Assembly (NCBI RefSeq): GCF_009683175.1
Contig: NZ_WKKW01000001.1
Span: forward strand, 186,001-250,000
Source: Bifidobacterium asteroides
GTDB taxonomy: Bacteria; Actinomycetota; Actinomycetes; Actinomycetales; Bifidobacteriaceae
Length of the DNA: 64,000 bases
Direction: 5' to 3'
Shown: positions 43,957 to 53,346 of the stretch, one piece after another
Numbering within the stretch: position 1 is the first letter of the stretch
Layout of the letters: each line of letters opens with the position of its first letter
The notes under the pieces: generated by a model
Databases searched by the model: none
Told to the model about the DNA's origin: nothing
Seen by the model: only the letters and a program-made list of their open reading frames with translations
Position numbers and translations under genes: made by a program

Positions 43957-43983
43957 TTAGCACTCGATGGGGCCGAGTGCCAA
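43957..43983 (-). promoter_or_regulatory. CIRCE operator 2 (distal)
   Basis: TTAGCACTC-N9-GAGTGCCAA on the plus strand; one mismatch. Its outer end provides TTGGCA (43983-43978, minus), which with TAATCT 18 bp downstream gives a plausible promoter lying across both operators. Confidence 0.9.
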
Positions 43984-44104
43984 CCCGAAGTGAAAATACG
44001 CTGCAGGCTGTATGTCAGGTCGGCTCTGACATATCGGTCACGTCTGCAGAAAATCCGCACCCTGCACAGTCCTGGCTCGGCATCTGGCTACAGGCGACGT
44101 GTCA

Positions 44105-44134
44105 TAAAAAAGGACCCCGGAATGACCGGGGTCC
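44105..44134 (-). terminator. Rho-independent terminator of the cspA-like gene
   Basis: On the minus strand GGACCCCGG-TCATT-CCGGGGTCC is followed by TTTTTTA; a textbook intrinsic terminator 25 nt after the stop. Confidence 0.95.
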
Positions 44135-44159
44135 CCATGACGAATACAGAAGACGACAA

Positions 44160-44363
44160 TCAGAGCTTGGTGACCTTGGTTGCCTGCAGACCCTTGGGGC
44201 CCTGCTCCACCTGATATTCGACCTTATCTCCCTCATCAAGGGTCTTGAAGCCATCGGACTGAATGGCCGAGTAGTGCACGAACACGTCCTCGCCGCCATC
44301 GTCGGGATTGATGAATCCGTAACCCTTGCCAGCGCTGAAGAATTTCACAGTGCCTTGTGCCAT
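44160..44363 (-). CDS. Cold-shock protein (CspA type)
   Basis: A 67-residue single-domain nucleic-acid chaperone with RNP1 [10 protein letters not shown] and RNP2 DVFVHYSAI. Start MAQGTVKFF at 44363, AAGGAAGT just upstream. It has its own promoter about 75-105 bp upstream and a strong terminator, so it is monocistronic. Together with the 129-residue protein at 37672-38061, this gives two cold-shock proteins in the window. Confidence 0.96.
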   Translation of the reverse strand: MAQGTVKFFSAGKGYGFINPDDGGEDVFVHYSAIQSDGFKTLDEGDKVEYQVEQGPKGLQATKVTKL

Positions 44364-44437
44364 AACTAACTTCCTTAACATAGGTGCCGCGTCACAACAG
44401 ATACGAGACTGACCGCATCTGCCTGGTCGGCAAGGTC

Positions 44438-44467
44438 AGTTTAGGCCTATTTATGGGGCAATTGCAA
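44438..44467 (-). promoter_or_regulatory. Promoter of the cspA-like gene
   Basis: TTGCAA (44467-44462), an 18-bp AT-rich spacer and TAAACT (44443-44438) on the minus strand. Predicted leader of about 65 nt. Confidence 0.55.
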
Positions 44468-44532
44468 AACGCCGAGCCGAAATTCTGATTGTTTTGTCGA
44501 CGTATTTCTTCCGCTGTGCGGTTGGCCGGACC

Positions 44533-45177
44533 TTACTTCATGAGGATGGCTTCCACCGGAGCGGAGGCTACAGAGGATTGCTCCACCTGGGTGATGCCCA
44601 GCATGTTGGCCACCTCTTGGGCAGTGGCCTTGTCGGCCTCGTCACGGTAGCGGACCATGCTTACGCCAGGCAGGGCACCTTGCGGATTAGCTGCCGTGAC
44701 CGCAGTGTAACCGGCATTGACCAGAACCTGGCGCTTCTTGCCGGCATACCCGGTGACCCTGGTTCCGTTGATGACAGTGACCCGCGTGCCCCTGTCGACC
44801 ACAGGAGCCGGACTGCTGCTGGAAGCGCTCGCTGAGGGCGACTGGGAGGATGGCTCAGAAGTTTGTTCCTGGGAGGCTTGATCGGTAGCGGTCGCGCTGT
44901 TTGAAGCCGAAGAGGAGGCTGAACGCTTGGGCAGATGGCTGCTGATGACCCGGGAGGCTTCAGTGTGCGTCTGCTGCCAGGGCAAAGAGCCACTGACTGC
45001 AGCCCATAGGCCCAGACCGCACAGCACCGCCAGGACAACCACCAGCAGGTAGGGCAAAACCCTGACCGACAGGGAACGAGGCCCGCGGTGCACGCCGACC
45101 GGCCCCTTGGGAGGATTGTCGAACGCATCATGAACCTGAGGGCGCGCCTGCGTCCCGTTGTCGCGCGTGCTAGCCAT
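44533..45177 (-). CDS. LytR C-terminal-domain (LytR_C) membrane protein
   Basis: A 214-residue anchored protein. The cytosolic N-terminus (about 40 residues) is followed by one membrane helix (VLPYLLVVVLAVLCGLGLW), a Ser/Ala/Gln-rich low-complexity extracellular linker (about 85-125) and a LytR_C domain starting RVTVINGTRVTGYAGK. LytR_C domains occur in cell-envelope proteins; no catalytic LCP domain is present here. AGAGGAGAG precedes the ATG. Divergent from ung. Confidence 0.88.
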   Translation of the reverse strand: MASTRDNGTQARPQVHDAFDNPPKGPVGVHRGPRSLSVRVLPYLLVVVLAVLCGLGLWAAVSGSLPWQQTHTEASRVISSHLPKRSASSSASNSATATDQASQEQTSEPSSQSPSASASSSSPAPVVDRGTRVTVINGTRVTGYAGKKRQVLVNAGYTAVTAANPQGALPGVSMVRYRDEADKATAQEVANMLGITQVEQSSVASAPVEAILMK

Positions 45178-45327
45178 GAACTCTCCTCTGCTCCACCGGA
45201 TCCTGAACCATTATAAGTAATGCGTCGCCGGGTCAATATTCAACTGACCATTCGACGTCCTCCGCCAACCCTGGAATGGCCGAGGCAGTCCTGACCGGCC
45301 CATATTGCCAAGCGATATAGTGACCTT

Positions 45328-46116
45328 ATGAACAGCAGCCAGCCAATTGCCGCAACCTCCCCTGAGCCGACGAACCGAACCGGTACCAATCATCCGACCA
45401 TAGCAGGAGGCCAGGGCCGGACCCAACGCAAACCTTTGAGCGCCCTGGTGGACCCCGGCTGGGCCCGTGCTCTGGCACCAGTCGAACCCAACATTCATCG
45501 GATGGGCGACTTCCTCAGGAGCGAGCTCGCTCAGGGTCACCGCTATCTGCCTGCCAGCAAAAACATTCTGCGGGCCTTTACCATCCCCTTCGACTCCATC
45601 AAGGTCCTGATCGTGGGCCAGGATCCCTATCCGACGCCGGGCCATCCGGTGGGCCTGAGCTTCTGCGTGGCCCCTTCAGTCAGCCCCATTCCCGGCTCTC
45701 TGCGCAATATATATGCCGAGCTGAACTCCGACCTGGGTCTGCCCACACCTTCCAACGGCGATTTGACACCTTGGACCAGGCGAGGGGTCATGCTGCTCAA
45801 CCGCTGCCTGACTGTCCGGGTGGGCAAGCCTGCCAGCCACCGGAACAAGGGCTGGGAGGAGATCACCGATGCCGCCATCCGAGCCCTGAACGACAGACGC
45901 GACCAGGAGGGCAAGGTCCGGCCCCTGGTGGCTATTCTTTGGGGAAGGCAGGCACAGAGCCTTGAGCCCCTGCTGACCAACGCCGCCATCATCAAATCCC
46001 CGCATCCCAGCCCCTTGTCGGCCCGGTACGGCTTCTTCGGCTCCCGTCCATTCTCCAAGGCCAACCAGGCGCTGGAGGCCATGGGCGCCGAGCCGGTGGA
46101 CTGGTCCCTGACCTGA
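45328..46116 (+). CDS. ung: Uracil-DNA glycosylase, family 1
   Basis: Removes uracil from DNA. 262 residues with a non-conserved N-terminal extension of about 40. Catalytic Asp99 lies in [17 protein letters not shown]; the conserved SPHPSPLSA carries the other key His, and RPFSKAN follows. ATG 45328 comes 6 nt after TATAGT (45316-45321), with no Shine-Dalgarno, so leaderless initiation is likely. Confidence 0.97.
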   Translation: MNSSQPIAATSPEPTNRTGTNHPTIAGGQGRTQRKPLSALVDPGWARALAPVEPNIHRMGDFLRSELAQGHRYLPASKNILRAFTIPFDSIKVLIVGQDPYPTPGHPVGLSFCVAPSVSPIPGSLRNIYAELNSDLGLPTPSNGDLTPWTRRGVMLLNRCLTVRVGKPASHRNKGWEEITDAAIRALNDRRDQEGKVRPLVAILWGRQAQSLEPLLTNAAIIKSPHPSPLSARYGFFGSRPFSKANQALEAMGAEPVDWSLT

Positions 46117-46161
46117 GTCCTGCCGGCTGAGTCGTCAGGAAATGCCGTTACCATGTCTGCT

Positions 46162-47217
46162 ATGGCATTATTCCCACCTCGACCCAGTCAGTCCCCATCT
46201 GTTCAGCCCAGTCAGGACCGGCAGGTTCCGCCAATCAGCCAGGACGACCTGCAACGTTGCCGTCAGTTGACCGACCGGATCCGGACCCGCTTCTCAAGGA
46301 CTCTGGTAGGCCAGGAGAACCTGCGCGAGGCCCTGATCCTGACGCTGGTGGCCTCAGGGCACATCCTGATTGAATCCGTGCCCGGTCTGGCCAAGACCAC
46401 TGCCGCCCAGACCCTGGCCACCTCGGTCTCCGGCAGCTTCAAGCGGATCCAATGCACGCCCGACCTGATGCCCTCGGATCTGGTAGGCACCCAGGTCTAT
46501 GACTTCTCCACACAGCGTTTCTCCACACAGCTTGGCCCCATCCACGCCAACTTCGTCCTCTTGGACGAGATCAACCGCTCCAATGCCAAGACGCAGTCAG
46601 CCATGCTGGAGGCTATGGCCGAGGGCGCCACCACCATCGGAGGCGAGCGCATAGCCCTGCCCCGGCCCTTCATGGTGATCGCCACCCAGAACCCCATCGA
46701 GGAGGAGGGCACATACAACCTGCCCGAGGCCCAGATGGACCGGTTCATGCTCAAGGCCGTCATGACCTATCCTGATGCCGACCAGGAGACCCGAATGCTG
46801 CAGATGCTGACCAGTCGCGGCACCGATATGCCAGGCAAGGATGATCGGGACGCACTGACCATCGCCGATGTAGACTTCCTTAGGCAGAAGGCCCGGCAGG
46901 TCCACGTGGCACAGCCCATCATGCGATACGCAGTCGATCTGGCAGCCACCAGCAGGGGAGCCGGATCGCGACCCATCCAAGGGCTGGCCGAGCAGGTGAG
47001 GCTGGGGGCCAGTCCGCGCGCCTCCATCGCCCTGGTGCGCATCGGCCAGGCCAGAGCCCTGCTGACAGGCAGGGATTACGTCATTCCCGAGGACCTGAAG
47101 GACTGGGCCCATTCGGTGCTCCGCCATCGGATCCTGCTGACCTTCGAGGCCCAGGCCGACGGCGTCAGCAGCGACGACATCATCGACCAGATCGTCGACA
47201 CGGTGCCGGTGCCATGA
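46162..47217 (+). CDS. MoxR-family AAA ATPase
   Basis: First gene of a six-gene operon. 351 residues: Walker A-type ESVPGLAKTTAAQ, Walker B FVLLDEINRS, sensor-1 ATQNPIEEEG and a C-terminal lid. MoxR ATPases act as chaperones or assembly factors for proteins with VWA domains. I choose ATG 46162 because TACCAT (46149-46154) stands 7 nt upstream and no ribosome-binding site exists; an ATG at 46153 would overlap the -10. The stop overlaps the next ATG (ATGA). Confidence 0.93.
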   Translation: MALFPPRPSQSPSVQPSQDRQVPPISQDDLQRCRQLTDRIRTRFSRTLVGQENLREALILTLVASGHILIESVPGLAKTTAAQTLATSVSGSFKRIQCTPDLMPSDLVGTQVYDFSTQRFSTQLGPIHANFVLLDEINRSNAKTQSAMLEAMAEGATTIGGERIALPRPFMVIATQNPIEEEGTYNLPEAQMDRFMLKAVMTYPDADQETRMLQMLTSRGTDMPGKDDRDALTIADVDFLRQKARQVHVAQPIMRYAVDLAATSRGAGSRPIQGLAEQVRLGASPRASIALVRIGQARALLTGRDYVIPEDLKDWAHSVLRHRILLTFEAQADGVSSDDIIDQIVDTVPVP

Positions 47218-48146
47218 GCCGTCGACGCTCGGATCGCGACCCGGTCCGTAGACGGATCGAGTCCTTGGACACCAGCCTGCGCCTTCCCACGGTGCGCAGG
47301 GCCCTGGGTCTGCTTGAGGGCGAGCACTCCTCCGGCCGTCGCGGCGGTGGGGACGAGCGTGCCGACCTGCGCGCCTATGAGTTCGGAGACGAAACCCGCA
47401 TGATCGACTGGCACGCCAGCGCGCGGGTGGGTCGGCCTATGGTTGTCGAGCGCGAGCGCCTGGTCACCAGCAGGGTCTGGCTGTTGCTGGACGTCGGCCG
47501 TGAGATGTCAGGAACATGCCCTGACGGGGAGCAGGCCATTCAGGTGGCGGCCAACGCCCTGTGCATGTTCGCCTCCCTCTGCCTGCGCCGCAGCGATGAA
47601 GTGGACCTGGTCCTGGTCGATTCATCCGCCATCCGCCGCATACCCTGCCAAGGCGGCTTCGCCCGATTCGAGCAGACCCTGGACCGGGCTCTGGAGTCAC
47701 CGCTGGATCAGCCACGCAACCTTGAAGCCCTGCTGGGCTACGCCGCCGGCATCCAGGACCGGCAGGCCATGCTGGTCATCGCCACCGACCAGTCGGCATT
47801 GAAGGTTGACCTGGTGCCGACCATCCGCCGGCTGGCCACCACCCATCCCGTGAATCTCATCGGAGTGGAGACCATGAATCCCCTGCGTCAGCAGCCCGCT
47901 GTGGGCACGGTGACGGATGCACCCAGCGGACGGAAGATCCCGGCATTCCTGCGCACTGCGAACGGAACAAAGGCTGTGGACCTGCACAGGCGCTATCAGA
48001 TCGAAGCCTTTGGCCGGGAACTGTCCCGAATCGGAGCCTCGCTGATTCGGGCCGAATCCAGCACAGCCATGTTCAACCGGTTCATCCACCTGCTTTCAGC
48101 CGGCCGACCGGGCATCCCCATGCGACGGACGGTGATGGCGGCATGA
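47214..48146 (+). CDS. DUF58 protein
   Basis: A 310-residue protein with the DUF58 core DERADLRAYEFGDETRMID followed by WHASAR, and a VWA-like fold in the following part (VWLLLDVGREMSG is a degenerate MIDAS). A soluble partner of MoxR in many Gram-positive operons. Translationally coupled at both ends by ATGA overlaps. Function beyond this association unknown. Confidence 0.9.
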   Translation: MSRRRSDRDPVRRRIESLDTSLRLPTVRRALGLLEGEHSSGRRGGGDERADLRAYEFGDETRMIDWHASARVGRPMVVERERLVTSRVWLLLDVGREMSGTCPDGEQAIQVAANALCMFASLCLRRSDEVDLVLVDSSAIRRIPCQGGFARFEQTLDRALESPLDQPRNLEALLGYAAGIQDRQAMLVIATDQSALKVDLVPTIRRLATTHPVNLIGVETMNPLRQQPAVGTVTDAPSGRKIPAFLRTANGTKAVDLHRRYQIEAFGRELSRIGASLIRAESSTAMFNRFIHLLSAGRPGIPMRRTVMAA

Positions 48147-48676
48147 GTGCTGTCGTCCTTATCCGTCTTGCGTCCGATCATGACCGAATCAAGGTCATGC
48201 CCACCATGACCCAGCCCACCTGGCTGCTGACCCTGACGACGACCGCCATTATTCTGACCCTGGCTCTGGCTGCTGCAGCCATTTTCCTGCCCCGGTTCCG
48301 TCGTCAGCAAGAGGGACGTCCGGCCCAGGTGAGCTCCGACTCCCGCGATGCATGGCGCCAGCAGATCGATCATGTGGTGGCCCGGTACGACAACGGCCAT
48401 CTGGACCGCGACCAGGCCATGACGGCACTGGCCACTATCGCTCGTGGATTTGCCTCCCACTCCTGGAACAGCGACATGAAGACCAAGACCCTGGCTGAAA
48501 TCCAGGCCCAGCCCCGTACACCGAGTACGCGAAAGGGCCTGGACCTGCTTCGACAGACCATAGACGCCCTCTACCCGCCTGAATTCGCCCTTCCCCGGGA
48601 CAGCGCGGGAACCGACGCCACAGTGGATCAGGCAGCCGGCTGGGTATGGGATTTGATTGAACGGTGGCCGCGATGA
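48143..48676 (+). CDS. Small membrane-anchored protein of MoxR operon
   Basis: A 177-residue protein with a short N-terminus, one helix (LLTLTTTAIILTLALAAAAIF) and a soluble cytosolic domain with a helical motif ARYDNGHLDRDQAMTALATI. It stands at the position often held by DUF4381-like proteins in MoxR-VWA operons; I cannot confirm that family. Overlaps both neighbours by four bases. Confidence 0.8.
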   Translation: MSAVVLIRLASDHDRIKVMPTMTQPTWLLTLTTTAIILTLALAAAAIFLPRFRRQQEGRPAQVSSDSRDAWRQQIDHVVARYDNGHLDRDQAMTALATIARGFASHSWNSDMKTKTLAEIQAQPRTPSTRKGLDLLRQTIDALYPPEFALPRDSAGTDATVDQAAGWVWDLIERWPR

Positions 48677-49749
48677 GCATAGGCAACCTGTCCTGGCGGT
48701 GGCCCTGGCTGCCAGTTCTGGCCCTGGTCCTGGCCATGGCGTTCGGCCTGCTGGCCTACCGTAAGGCGCGTCGCGGCAAGCCGGATCAGGAGCCGGAAGC
48801 CCGGGTCTGGACCTTGAGCAGCGATCTGGACACCGAGGAGGGCCATGAGGCCCTGCGGCGCTGGCGGCGACTGAACCGTTGCGCCGCAATCCTGCTTTCT
48901 CTGGCCCTGCTGATGGTTCTGAGCCTGGCTGCAAGGCCTGCCCGGGTCGATCGGACCTTGGAGCAGGGCCATAACCGCGATATTGTCCTATGCCTGGATG
49001 TCTCAGGCTCCACCCTGCCCTATGACCGGCAGGTGATCGCCTCCTACCTTGATCTGGTCCGCAATTTCCGGGGCGAACGCATGGCCCTCAGCATCTTCAA
49101 CTCCACCTCGCGCACTGTTTTTCCTCTGACCGACGACTACGACATGATCACCGCCGAATTGAGCAAGGCGCGGCGAATCCTGGACGGGGTGCAGTCCCAG
49201 GACCGCATCGATGCCATGAGCGGACGGCAGTATCAGGACATCAGCGACTGGCTTGAGGGCACGCAGAACCGCCGGGACACCACCTCACTGATCGGCGACG
49301 GGCTTGTAGGCTGCGCTGCTCTCCTGCCGCAATTTGCTCCCAAGGACCATAGCGGACCGGCAAAGGCCGACCAACGGTCCAGCTCCCTGATCCTGGCCAC
49401 CGATAACGTGGTCTCCGGCAAACCCACATACACCTTGGAAGAGGCGCTCAAGCTGACCTCGGCTGCAGGAATCACAGTGGACGGGCTCTATTCGGGACCG
49501 GACCAGGGTACCGGGGATGAGAGCACCCGGCAGATGCAGCGGCTGATCGAAGCAAGCGGCGGCATCTTCCTACGACGGCAGGACGGGAACTCCATCAACG
49601 CACTGGTCCGCCGGATAGAGCACCGACACGGAGCCGATCCGCGCCAGCAGGAGCAGTCCAGCCTGGTGGATGCACCCGGCTGGTGGACCCTGGCCCTGGC
49701 CCTGGCGCTGTCGGGATATCTGCTCCTAGCCTGGAGGCTGAAGCGATGA
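48673..49749 (+). CDS. VWA-domain membrane protein 1
   Basis: A 358-residue protein: one helix near residues 10-30 and another about 77-95, an extracytoplasmic von Willebrand A domain with an intact MIDAS DVSGST, and a C-terminal helix (WWTLALALALSGYLLLAW). Layout as in BatA/BatB-like proteins. ATG 48673 overlaps the previous stop; three upstream in-frame codons are unlikely. Metal-dependent ligand binding is family knowledge. Confidence 0.9.
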   Translation: MSIGNLSWRWPWLPVLALVLAMAFGLLAYRKARRGKPDQEPEARVWTLSSDLDTEEGHEALRRWRRLNRCAAILLSLALLMVLSLAARPARVDRTLEQGHNRDIVLCLDVSGSTLPYDRQVIASYLDLVRNFRGERMALSIFNSTSRTVFPLTDDYDMITAELSKARRILDGVQSQDRIDAMSGRQYQDISDWLEGTQNRRDTTSLIGDGLVGCAALLPQFAPKDHSGPAKADQRSSSLILATDNVVSGKPTYTLEEALKLTSAAGITVDGLYSGPDQGTGDESTRQMQRLIEASGGIFLRRQDGNSINALVRRIEHRHGADPRQQEQSSLVDAPGWWTLALALALSGYLLLAWRLKR

Positions 49750-50774
49750 ACACACTCAAGTCCCTGACCTTTGAGCCTGCCCTGGGCTGGGTGGCCGGCG
49801 GCCTTCTGGCGGGTCTGCTCCTGCTCCTGGCCATTGCGCTGGTCATCCATGGATTGCGCAAGGGCCGGGATACGGATGCCGATCGCTGGGCCCTGACCCG
49901 ACGCACCGCCATGGTCCTGATTCTGGCCCTCATGGTCCTGACCCCCAGCACGGTCAGTAAGACCACCAATAAAGCCGTCAACGCCACTGATGTCTTCATT
50001 GCGGTTGACGTGACCGGTTCCATGGCGGTCAAGGATGCCGGATATGGCGACCAGGAAGGAATCAGTCGACTGGAAGCGGCCCGGGCAGCCGTCCATGACC
50101 TGACAAGCACCTACCCGGATGCCTCCTTCTCGGCCCTGAGCTTCGGCGCCTCAGCCAGCGTCGATCTGCCTTTGACTCCCGACGTGCGGGCTGTGGACAA
50201 TTGGGCCAGGGGGCTGGTTACGGAGCCCACATCCAGATCCGCCGGCTCCAGCCTGGATGCTCCGCTGGATCGCCTGAGTCTGGTCATGAAGCAGACCAGG
50301 GATCGGCATCCCGACGACCGAATCCTGCTCTACCTGATCAGCGACGGCGAACAGACAGGACCTGATGAACGACGATCCTTCAGTGTCCTCAGGGAGGGGC
50401 TGGACGATGCCTTCGTTCTGGGAACGGGCTCAACCAAGGGCGGCATGGTGCCCATGAGCTCTGATGTCGCTGGCAGTGATGCCGACGGCTGGGTGACGGA
50501 CCCCAAGACCGGCCAGCCTGGCATCTCCTCCATGGACCCGAAAACCCTCAAGGCCATGGCCGACGAGATGAGCGGCCACTATCAGGCCCTGGCCAAGGGG
50601 GCCACGGTGCGTGAGGGGGCCACGGCTGCGGTTTCCAAGCGCTACCGGGTGACCAAGGTCGATCAGGTCCGCCAGCATGTCACCCCGCTGGTCTGGCCGC
50701 TGGCTCTGGTGGAGCTGGTCCTGATCCTGATTGAGGCGGGGCTGTGGATCCGCACTTCTAGGAGACTGCTATGA
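49746..50774 (+). CDS. VWA-domain membrane protein 2
   Basis: A 342-residue paralogue-like neighbour with the same topology: N-terminal helices, a VWA domain with MIDAS DVTGSM (Thr in the first Ser position), and a C-terminal helix. The start at 49746 overlaps the previous stop (ATGA); a longer frame from 49683 lies within the previous gene. Tandem VWA proteins are typical of Bat-type clusters, where they may form an envelope complex with MoxR and DUF58. Confidence 0.9.
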   Translation: MNTLKSLTFEPALGWVAGGLLAGLLLLLAIALVIHGLRKGRDTDADRWALTRRTAMVLILALMVLTPSTVSKTTNKAVNATDVFIAVDVTGSMAVKDAGYGDQEGISRLEAARAAVHDLTSTYPDASFSALSFGASASVDLPLTPDVRAVDNWARGLVTEPTSRSAGSSLDAPLDRLSLVMKQTRDRHPDDRILLYLISDGEQTGPDERRSFSVLREGLDDAFVLGTGSTKGGMVPMSSDVAGSDADGWVTDPKTGQPGISSMDPKTLKAMADEMSGHYQALAKGATVREGATAAVSKRYRVTKVDQVRQHVTPLVWPLALVELVLILIEAGLWIRTSRRLL

Positions 50775-51322
50775 GTAGGAAGTCCCAGCAGGATGCAAGA
50801 AGCGGACGCCGACTGCGGGTGCGTCTGATTTTGGCTGGCTTGGCCTTGGTCGCAGCCCTGGCAGGAGCCTGGGGCCTGATCAACGTCAAGGCCATCGCCA
50901 CCTATAACGAGGGCACGCGCACGCTAAGCACCAATGTTCGACAGGCTCAAAACCCCCATGCCGATCCAGCATCCATCAAGGCCCTGCAGGACCAGGCTGA
51001 ACATCTCTTCGCCCAGGTCGAACGGCCTGGACCCCTGATTCTGCCACAGACCAGGCAAGCTGCCCAGGCCAACCGCGCTGCCAACGCTGCGCTGACCAGA
51101 CGCACGGAGCGTCTGTTCAAGAAGCAGAATGCCGATAAGGCCCAGGACGGAAAGAACGGATCCGGCAGGGGTTCCTCCTCAGGGCTGACCAAGCAGCAGG
51201 AGGCCGAGGTGGAGGATCTGCTCAAGCGCAATCAGCAACAGAGTGAACCGTCGACCTCCCCCACGCCGACAGGGAGGGCCAGCGACAACAAGGGTCAGGG
51301 GAAGAACGTCAAGCCTTGGTGA
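50771..51322 (+). CDS. Last gene of MoxR operon, unknown
   Basis: A 183-residue protein with one N-terminal helix (LILAGLALVAALAGAWGLI) and a hydrophilic extracellular part rich in Ala, Gln, Lys and Ser. A low-complexity, disordered tail covers the last 60 residues. No domain recognised. ATGA overlap with VWA protein 2 argues it belongs to the same functional unit, perhaps as a small anchored cofactor. Confidence 0.8.
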   Translation: MSRKSQQDARSGRRLRVRLILAGLALVAALAGAWGLINVKAIATYNEGTRTLSTNVRQAQNPHADPASIKALQDQAEHLFAQVERPGPLILPQTRQAAQANRAANAALTRRTERLFKKQNADKAQDGKNGSGRGSSSGLTKQQEAEVEDLLKRNQQQSEPSTSPTPTGRASDNKGQGKNVKPW

Positions 51323-51523
51323 CTGGCCCACACAACCTTTCGCGTGAGTCATTCCACCACCCTCTTTCCCAACAAATCGATCCCCATGCAGACGAACGTC
51401 CCATGACTATCAGACCGACAGAATTAGCGGTAAATCCGTCCACACCCAGATGAATCGGACCTCATTCGACCACATGGCCCTACGGGGATCATTTCAGGAT
51501 GATTGCAATGTTGTAGTGGAGAC

Positions 51524-51850
51524 ATGCATAGGTCATCCTCGTCACTACCCACCCTGGGTCCCTTCCTTGAGCAGCAACCCTTCCTGGCTGATCCGGAAGC
51601 GGCCCAAACCTGCCCCTGTCATGCTAGAGCGGCCCGCTGCCGGGCCATGCTGTCCGATATGGCACGGCAGTCGCGAACCACTCTGGTCCATCTGAGTGAA
51701 TTAGCCGACCAAGCTCTGAGGGTCGACTGGGAAGGCCGGGCTGCTGAGGCCTATAGGGCCCAGGTGCGGGCCATGGATGCCGTCTGCCAGGATCAGCGCA
51801 TCCAGGCAGGCCGCACCCTGAGCCTGATCAATCAAGAGATCCGGCCATGA
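51524..51850 (+). CDS. WXG-like small protein paired with hydrolase
   Basis: A 108-residue protein. The first 45 residues are Cys/Pro-rich and unstructured. The rest is helical, with WEGRAAEAYRAQV at mid-helix, resembling the W-x-G turn of WXG100 proteins (TLVHLSELADQA before it). ATG 51524 is 6 nt after TGTAGT (51512-51517), with GGAG in between. Its stop overlaps the start of the hydrolase gene by four bases. I propose a T7SS-type partner for the hydrolase; similarity is by pattern only. Confidence 0.68.
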   Translation: MHRSSSSLPTLGPFLEQQPFLADPEAAQTCPCHARAARCRAMLSDMARQSRTTLVHLSELADQALRVDWEGRAAEAYRAQVRAMDAVCQDQRIQAGRTLSLINQEIRP

Positions 51851-53274
51851 AGCGGACAATCACCGCCGCCCCCGACGCCAACGGCTATACGCGCACCGAG
51901 CTGGACCACCTGACCGGCATGGCGGACCGGCTCAACCAAGCAGGTGGTGCCCTGGCCACCATGCAGTCCCAATGGGTTCTGACCAATCAGGCCATCTGCA
52001 GAACCATGCCGGGACTGCCTGCCCTCCCCTGCACCCAGGCTGCCGTACCGCCGCCGGGCCATGCCCATCTGCCCATGGATCGGATGGTGTCCTTCTGCAG
52101 TGACCAGGCCCAGGCCTGCGAAAATCTGCGCACCCGGCTCCAGTCTGTGGCCGACCGACTGACCAAGGCCTACGGGCTGTACTCGCAAGCTGAATCGTTC
52201 ATGGACCGGCTGATGGGCTCCCTGACCTCCAAGGCCCTGACCGTCTTTCAGCCTATTGCCCCGTTCATGCTGGGGTCCATCGGTTTGGGCCTGGGGGTGG
52301 CCAAACTAACCGGCCACCTGGACGCATCGCAATTCCAGGAATTTCTGGAAACCACAGCCAGCATCCAACAGCCCCTGCTGACCGCTGTCGCATCCGGCCT
52401 GTCTTCGGACCATCATGATCCCATCGGCGGATTGGTCACCGGCCCGGGCCTTTTGATGCCCTTGATGCTCGCTCATTTCCAGGGCGACCGAATCGCCATG
52501 GATCCGGTTCAGCCGCAGGGCAAAGGATTGGGCGAGATTAATGACATCGCCGGCGCTCTACACAACCTGGAGACCCTGGGATCCTGCCGGGACGGCATTC
52601 CCTACGCCACAGTCGCCGTACAGCGCTACCGAAATGCCGACGGCAAGGACCACTGGCTGGTCTACATACCCGGCACCAGCTCCCACCTGGACTCCCCCAT
52701 CGGCTGGGCCCAGAACATTCAGCTCATGAGCGACAAGGCTTCAGTTCGTGACAGGGCAGCCTCCCTACGTCTAGTGGACCGGGCCATGCGGGATGCGGGG
52801 GTGCGTCCGGATGATCCGGTCAGCCTGGTGGGCCATTCCCAGGGTGGCATTGTGGCCGCCACCATGGCCTCGGATCTTTCAGACCGCTACCGCTTTGATC
52901 ACATCGTGACCGTCGGCTCGCCCATCGCCCATCGCAAAATACAGTCTGACACCTGGGTGACCAGTGTGGAGATGCGCGAAGAGCTGGTCTCCAGCCTTGA
53001 TGGAGCCGACAACCCCTCTCGACCCAATCAGCTGACAGTCAGGGGAAGAGCGGGTGGACCTCCCCCTCCAGGCGGCAACCAGACTGGCCGAACAGTGACC
53101 ACCGCTGGACCCGGCAAGGAATCCACCCACGGCATGGCCTACCAACAGGCAGCCTGGGCAGATGCCCGAGATCAGAACTCACCAGCAGTACGACGTCAGG
53201 ACGACCACTTCGCCCATGCCATCGAGGGCGATTTGCAGGAGACCCGCTACTACCGTGGCAGACTACGACGATGA
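51847..53274 (+). CDS. Alpha/beta hydrolase with helical N-terminal domain
   Basis: A 475-residue protein. Residues 1-125 are helical and contain several cysteines, resembling WXG/LXG-type delivery domains. A hydrophobic stretch lies around 130-160 (PFMLGSIGLGLGVAKL). The C-terminal half is a lipase/esterase-like domain: WLVYIPGTSSHLDSP, nucleophile Ser331 in VGHSQGGIVAA, HIVTVGSPIAHRK, and a candidate catalytic His near the end (RQDDHFAHAI). No classical signal peptide. It is translationally coupled to the WXG-like gene, suggesting export through a type VII system or action with that partner. Substrate unknown. Confidence 0.8.
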   Translation: MKRTITAAPDANGYTRTELDHLTGMADRLNQAGGALATMQSQWVLTNQAICRTMPGLPALPCTQAAVPPPGHAHLPMDRMVSFCSDQAQACENLRTRLQSVADRLTKAYGLYSQAESFMDRLMGSLTSKALTVFQPIAPFMLGSIGLGLGVAKLTGHLDASQFQEFLETTASIQQPLLTAVASGLSSDHHDPIGGLVTGPGLLMPLMLAHFQGDRIAMDPVQPQGKGLGEINDIAGALHNLETLGSCRDGIPYATVAVQRYRNADGKDHWLVYIPGTSSHLDSPIGWAQNIQLMSDKASVRDRAASLRLVDRAMRDAGVRPDDPVSLVGHSQGGIVAATMASDLSDRYRFDHIVTVGSPIAHRKIQSDTWVTSVEMREELVSSLDGADNPSRPNQLTVRGRAGGPPPPGGNQTGRTVTTAGPGKESTHGMAYQQAAWADARDQNSPAVRRQDDHFAHAIEGDLQETRYYRGRLRR

Positions 53275-53346
53275 GCGGGACACGCTGGCCCCCAGGAGCA
53301 TCCATGCCGGTTCTCGCTGGTTGACCCGGTCGTCTAGGCTGGAGGC

